Origin: Rhodospirillales bacterium
GTDB taxonomy: Bacteria > Pseudomonadota > Alphaproteobacteria > Rhodospirillales > UBA2165
DNA length: 49,007 nt
Reading direction: 5' to 3'
Assembly: GCA_028345065.1 (NCBI GenBank)
Contig: JAOMCN010000011.1
Span: forward strand, 1-49,007
This document shows positions 45,058 to 49,007 of the stretch, piece after piece (positions within the stretch are counted from its first letter, which is position 1; every line of letters starts with the position of its first letter). The notes under the pieces are model-generated. The model worked only from the letters and a program-made list of their open reading frames with translations. It did no database searches and was not told the DNA's origin. The position numbers were made by a program, and so were the translations under genes.

Positions 45058-46028
45058 TGCGGCGCCTGACTGTTCCATATGTTTTGTTCAGTATTTGGGT
45101 TGTGGTGCTCTGCATGTTGCCATTTGTTGAAAGCAGTTACTTCGTGCACCTGGCGACAAACATTGCACTTTTCACAATTCTGGCACAGTCCTGGAACTTT
45201 ATCGGGGGATTTTCCGGGTATCCATCGTTCTCAACGGCGGCGTTTTTTGGACTTGGCGCTTATGCGGGTGCGATTACCCAGAATATGGGGCTACCGATGG
45301 AACTGGCATGGATATTCGCAACAGTGTTGGTCAGCGCACTAGCGGCTCTTTTTGGATTCATTCTCCTTCGGCTGCGCGGTCACTACTTTGCCATCGGTTC
45401 GATCGCCATCGTCGAAGTCTTGCGCCTTGCGATCGCATCAGCCACCGATCTCACCGGCGGCGGTAATGGAATGAACGTACGTTTTCTTCCTGGTGGCCCG
45501 GAATACGTTGGCATGGTGTTTCTCTACACGATGGTTGGCTTAATGGTTCTTGTCTTCGCCTTGACCGTATGGGTCGACAAGAGCCGTTTTGGATTTGGCC
45601 TACGATGTATTCGGCAGAATGAAGACGCGGCCAATATGGTCGGTATTAACACAAACCTATATAAGATTTTCGCATACGTACTTTCGGCGTCGTTCTGCGG
45701 TACCGTAGGCGCTATTTATGCTTCCTGGACCGGCTATATTGACCCGACTGACTCCTTTGAAATTTTGTTGACACTCAAAGTTCCGGTGATGGCTATGCTC
45801 GGCGGCGCTGGAACAGTCATAGGACCAGTGTTAGGCGCCGCAGCTTTCTCGTTGCTTGAAGAAATATTCTGGGCAAACTTTTTGGAATACAACCGCGCCA
45901 TACTCGGTGTAGTCATCGTAATTTTAATTTTCTTCCTTCCTAGAGGCTTGTTGAATTTGGACTACCATACTCTTCATCGGCGCCTGCGGCACAATGCTGG
46001 TCGAAATCCACGGGAGCCCTCAGAATGA
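45054..46028 (+). CDS. livM: branched-chain amino acid-type ABC transporter permease (LivM)
   Basis: The second permease, 324 residues, with about eight to ten membrane segments. Motifs are [25 protein letters not shown] (conserved), [16 protein letters not shown], and [20 protein letters not shown]. The start overlaps livH and the end overlaps livG by four bases, so the four genes livH to livF are translationally coupled. Confidence 0.94.
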   Translation: MMRRLTVPYVLFSIWVVVLCMLPFVESSYFVHLATNIALFTILAQSWNFIGGFSGYPSFSTAAFFGLGAYAGAITQNMGLPMELAWIFATVLVSALAALFGFILLRLRGHYFAIGSIAIVEVLRLAIASATDLTGGGNGMNVRFLPGGPEYVGMVFLYTMVGLMVLVFALTVWVDKSRFGFGLRCIRQNEDAANMVGINTNLYKIFAYVLSASFCGTVGAIYASWTGYIDPTDSFEILLTLKVPVMAMLGGAGTVIGPVLGAAAFSLLEEIFWANFLEYNRAILGVVIVILIFFLPRGLLNLDYHTLHRRLRHNAGRNPREPSE

Positions 46029-46789
46029 CCAACCAGCCAATTCTTAAAGTTACCAGCGTTGCCAGAAACTTTGGTGGTATTGTCGCAGTCCGAGATGTTT
46101 CGTTCGAACTTGCCGCCGGTGAAATTGTTGGATTGATCGGCCCAAATGGCGCTGGCAAAACAACACTTATCAACCTGATCACCGGCGTCTATCCCGCCAA
46201 TAGCGGGAGCATAGTCTTCGATGGAGCCGACGTTACCGGGCAGAAGCCCTTTCAGGCGGCACGCCGTGGCATTGCCCGGACATTCCAGATAGTCCAGCCG
46301 TTTCCCGAGATGACGGTCCTGCAAAACGTGACGGCTGGAGCACTATTTGCCCGCCAATCCGGTAGCATCACAGATGCTGTGGAGGAATCACGCGAACATC
46401 TAAAATTCGTCGGTCTTGCCGACTTGGCAGAAACCCCGGCCGCGTCTTTGACCTTACCCAATCGCAAGCGACTTGAACTGGCAAAAAGCCTAGCCATGCG
46501 CCCTCGTCTGCTGCTGCTCGATGAAGTAAACGCCGGGCTGAACCCGACCGAAATCTCCGGGGCCTTGGATCTGATCCGCGATATATCGGCGCGCGGCATT
46601 ACGATAGTGATTATCGAACACCTGATGAAAGTGGTATTTTCTCTTTCCCACCGCATTTTGGTGCTCCACCATGGTGAGCTTATCAGCGGGGGTCTGCCGA
46701 ATGAGGTCGCCAAGGACGAGCGTGTCGTCGAGGCTTATCTCGGCAGCAAGTTCGCCGAACGACAACGAAGTCTATCCAACAATGGCTGA
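46025..46789 (+). CDS. livG: branched-chain amino acid-type ABC transporter ATP-binding protein (LivG)
   Basis: An ATPase of 254 residues. Walker A is GPNGAGKTT and Walker [15 protein letters not shown]. The signature position reads [16 protein letters not shown] instead of the usual LSGGQ-type; this degenerate form is common in LivG proteins. [20 protein letters not shown] is the Q-loop region. The gene overlaps livM and livF, and the protein would pair with LivF to power the permeases. Confidence 0.94.
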   Translation: MTNQPILKVTSVARNFGGIVAVRDVSFELAAGEIVGLIGPNGAGKTTLINLITGVYPANSGSIVFDGADVTGQKPFQAARRGIARTFQIVQPFPEMTVLQNVTAGALFARQSGSITDAVEESREHLKFVGLADLAETPAASLTLPNRKRLELAKSLAMRPRLLLLDEVNAGLNPTEISGALDLIRDISARGITIVIIEHLMKVVFSLSHRILVLHHGELISGGLPNEVAKDERVVEAYLGSKFAERQRSLSNNG

Positions 46790-47498
46790 ACCGCTTATAA
46801 AGCTATCCGGCCTCACATCAGGCTATGGAGATGTCCAGGTCCTCTGGGGTATCGACCTTGAGGTGCGAGAAGGTGAGATTGCCTGCATTGTCGGCTCCAA
46901 TGGCGCCGGTAAGACGACCCTTCTGCGGACAATTTCCGGCCTCGTACATGCGACGGGCGGGAGCATAATATATGACGGGAATGATATTCTACGGGCGCAA
47001 CCAGACGTTGTTGTGGGCCAAGGTATCGCCCATGTGCCTGAGGCTCGGCGATTATTCCGTGGCTTGAGCGTGCGGGATAATATCCTGCTTGGGGCGTATC
47101 TTCGGGACGACCGCCAGGAAATTTTAGCAGATTTGGAATTGATCTATAACCTTTTCCCCATTCTCAAGGAACGAGAAAAACAGGACGCGAGCACACTTTC
47201 CGGCGGCGAACAGCAGATGTGTGCTTTTGGTCGGGGCATCATCTCCCGGCCTCGACTGTTGATGATCGATGAATTCTCATTGGGGTTAGCACCACAGGCG
47301 GTCGAGCGGCTGAGCGAGGCTCTTATCGAAATCAATAAAACTGGCATCACGATGTTGTTGGTTGAGCAAGACGTGATCACCGCCTTCGAGGTGGCGCACT
47401 ACGCTTTTGTAATCGAGACAGGGCGCGTGACGCTGAACGGTTCGACAAAAGAACTTTCGGATAATCCAATGATCCGTCAGGCCTATATGGGCATATGA
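46782..47498 (+). CDS. livF: branched-chain amino acid-type ABC transporter ATP-binding protein (LivF)
   Basis: An ATPase of 238 residues. Walker A is [10 protein letters not shown], the signature LSGGEQQM, and Walker B LLMIDEFSLGLAP. HVPEARRLFRGLSVRDNILLG is the family-typical Q-loop area. The frame is open from 46671, but the ATG at 46782 starts directly at the ATPase domain and overlaps the livG stop by eight bases. It is the last gene of the transporter unit. Confidence 0.94.
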   Translation: MAEPLIKLSGLTSGYGDVQVLWGIDLEVREGEIACIVGSNGAGKTTLLRTISGLVHATGGSIIYDGNDILRAQPDVVVGQGIAHVPEARRLFRGLSVRDNILLGAYLRDDRQEILADLELIYNLFPILKEREKQDASTLSGGEQQMCAFGRGIISRPRLLMIDEFSLGLAPQAVERLSEALIEINKTGITMLLVEQDVITAFEVAHYAFVIETGRVTLNGSTKELSDNPMIRQAYMGI

Positions 47499-47646
47499 AA
47501 ACGTAGCAGGTAATCGGAATTCAGCAGACAATTAGGCCCTATTACCAAAACACGGAATTAATTGATCAACTGTCGGACATTTTGATGAGAGGGACTTCCG
47601 ATTAGCATAAATCTTTCATCTGATGGCATCATTGCGTAATACTTAG

Positions 47647-49007
47647 TTAGATTATGCCTCCAATCCTGGATGAAAGAGTTCCTTTCTTTGTCGATTGTCC
47701 ACGTTCATAACGGCTCGCTAAAGTAAAGATTTCTGTTTCCAATGCTTCGACATTCAAACCGGCTTTTTGCCTCTCGTTTGGCGGTGCTTTGTATAGAGTG
47801 GTTCGCTGTTTTGGAACGCGGCCCAAGTCGTTAATCAATCCCATCACACGCTCGGGTGTCATTTCTTGTCCATAAGTCGCACCGGCTGATCGTGTAATCG
47901 TTTCACTCATTAATGTTCCACCGACATCGTTTGCCCCGGTTTCCAAACAGAACTTAACGCCAGCAGGTCCAAGCTTTACCCAAGATGTTTGAATATTCGG
48001 AATATGTTTGTGAAAAACCAAACGGGCAACTGCGTGCATAAGAACGGTTTCACGAAATGTTGGACCCTGTCTGGCACCGCCTTTCAGAAAAATGGGCGCT
48101 TCCATATGGACAAATGGCAGGAGCACAAATTCAGTGAAGCCACCAGTTCTTTTTTGGAGGTTTAGCAGGCGTAAGAGGTGGCGAGCCCAATGAATTGGCT
48201 TTTCTACATGTCCGAACATGATAGTTGCAGTCGAAGGAATTCCCAATTCATGCGCCTGATTCATTACTTCCAGCCATTGGTCAGTTTTAATTTTATCGGG
48301 GCAGATCACGGCGCGTATTTCATCATCCAAAATCTCAGCAGCGGTTCCCGGAAGGGATCCGAGACCAGCATCTATAAGCTGTTTAAGAAATTCGGGTACG
48401 CTATATTGTGCAGTTTGGGCCCCTTGAAATATTTCCAACGGCGAAAAAGCATGAACATGCATATCGGGTACGGCCGATTTTATTGCACGACAAATGTCAA
48501 TATAAGTTTTGCCTGTAAATTCGGGATGAATTCCGCCTTGCATGCAAACCTCGGTGGCACCGCGGTCCCAGGCCTCTAGGGCACGGCGTTGGATTTCTTC
48601 AATCTCCAGCCTATAGGGCTTTCCCCGCAGATTTTCACTCATCTTCCCCTTCGAGAAAGCACAAAACTGACAGCGATAATAACAAACGTTTGTATAATTA
48701 ATATTGCGATTAACAACGAAAGTTACTTCGTCACCGACCAGGTTCCGGCGGAGTGTATCAGCCGCAGTGCAAACAGCGGCAAAATCTGTCCCCCGAGCAG
48801 AAAACAAACGGATAATTTCCGATTCATTGGGCGTGTCCCCCGCCAAAGCCCCCTCGATGATTGCCCCCAAAGAATGGTCTTGCCAAGTACTTTGGCCGCC
48901 CCTAGATGGAGGAACTATAAACGCCCGAGGGGGTGATCCTGCACCAGGCGACCATTCATCCTTCCGGGGGAAACCCTCAGCATTTACTAATTGTTTTACC
49001 GGCGTTT
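47647..49007 (-). CDS. fbiC: FO synthase, CofH part of a probable CofG-CofH fusion (partial, runs off the window)
   Basis: A radical-SAM enzyme making the F420 precursor FO. NVCYYRCQFCAF carries the C-x3-C-x2-C cluster site. MQGGIHPE, MHVHAFSP, PGTAAEIL and GGFTEFVLLPFVHMEAP are CofH/FbiC signatures. A TTG at 48870 looks like a start, but the frame stays open to the window end. The upstream codons read VKQLVNAEGFPRKDEW... followed by a proline-rich stretch, resembling the CofG-CofH linker of FbiC. The gene therefore most likely continues beyond base 49007 as a fused FO synthase. It converges on livF. It completes, with CofD and CofE elsewhere here, most of F420 biosynthesis. Confidence 0.88.
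   Translation of the reverse strand, partial: TPVKQLVNAEGFPRKDEWSPGAGSPPRAFIVPPSRGGQSTWQDHSLGAIIEGALAGDTPNESEIIRLFSARGTDFAAVCTAADTLRRNLVGDEVTFVVNRNINYTNVCYYRCQFCAFSKGKMSENLRGKPYRLEIEEIQRRALEAWDRGATEVCMQGGIHPEFTGKTYIDICRAIKSAVPDMHVHAFSPLEIFQGAQTAQYSVPEFLKQLIDAGLGSLPGTAAEILDDEIRAVICPDKIKTDQWLEVMNQAHELGIPSTATIMFGHVEKPIHWARHLLRLLNLQKRTGGFTEFVLLPFVHMEAPIFLKGGARQGPTFRETVLMHAVARLVFHKHIPNIQTSWVKLGPAGVKFCLETGANDVGGTLMSETITRSAGATYGQEMTPERVMGLINDLGRVPKQRTTLYKAPPNERQKAGLNVEALETEIFTLASRYERGQSTKKGTLSSRIGGII

Overview
The window looks like a chromosomal stretch from a proteobacterium, most likely an alphaproteobacterium. The inference rests on gene content: a tripartite tricarboxylate (Tct) transporter, a LivKHMGF ABC transporter, molybdenum-hydroxylase genes, CoA-linked catabolic enzymes and a bacterial coenzyme F420 pathway. 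Base composition is moderate, by eye near 45% G+C in most of the window and higher in the right-hand cox/liv part. TTG and GTG starts with good ribosome-binding sites are common. No rRNA, tRNA, CRISPR array, insertion sequence or prophage gene was recognised. Almost everything is catabolic or redox metabolism.

Left block (1-9414): a GlcG/HbpS-like protein, TctC-TctB-TctA uptake genes, then a Gfo/Idh oxidoreductase, an SDR and an acyl-CoA dehydrogenase, all on +. These face a minus-strand fusion of a salicylyl-CoA 5-hydroxylase-like monooxygenase with an Old Yellow Enzyme domain. Together they suggest uptake and CoA-linked breakdown of an organic acid.

Second block (9992-15550): a + strand set of luciferase-like monooxygenase, APH-like kinase and an enolase paralogue with altered active-site residues. 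A TauD-like dioxygenase (-) and a zinc-free quinone-reductase-like protein (+) follow. Third block (15559-23709): eight minus-strand genes that could be one transcript: Gfo/Idh, DUF993, sugar-phosphate isomerase-like, EamA exporter, cupin, alcohol dehydrogenase, acyl-CoA dehydrogenase and metallo-beta-lactamase-fold hydrolase.

Fourth block (23961-34891, +): a fused HyuA-HyuB (hydantoinase/5-oxoprolinase family) protein, then F420 genes (NADPH:F420 reductase, CofE, CofD). These are followed by a PLP enzyme of the cysteine-synthase fold, a two-subunit CoA-transferase and an F420-type luciferase-like oxidoreductase. The F420 theme returns at the right edge (47647-49007, -), where a frame open to the window end encodes CofH plus what looks like the CofG-CofH linker of a fused FO synthase.

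Fifth block (35229-41669, -): an unusual five-gene operon. It interleaves a xanthine-dehydrogenase/CO-dehydrogenase-type molybdoenzyme (large subunit, FAD subunit and a 2Fe-2S subunit fused to CoxG) with a fumarate-reductase-like flavoprotein and its small 2Fe-2S partner. Divergent from it is a livK-livHMGF transporter (42434-47498), with a broken AhpD/carboxymuconolactone-decarboxylase gene between livK and livH. The most interesting candidates are this hybrid molybdenum/flavin operon, the LLM-kinase-enolase-like set, the F420 hub, and the amber-interrupted AhpD remnant.
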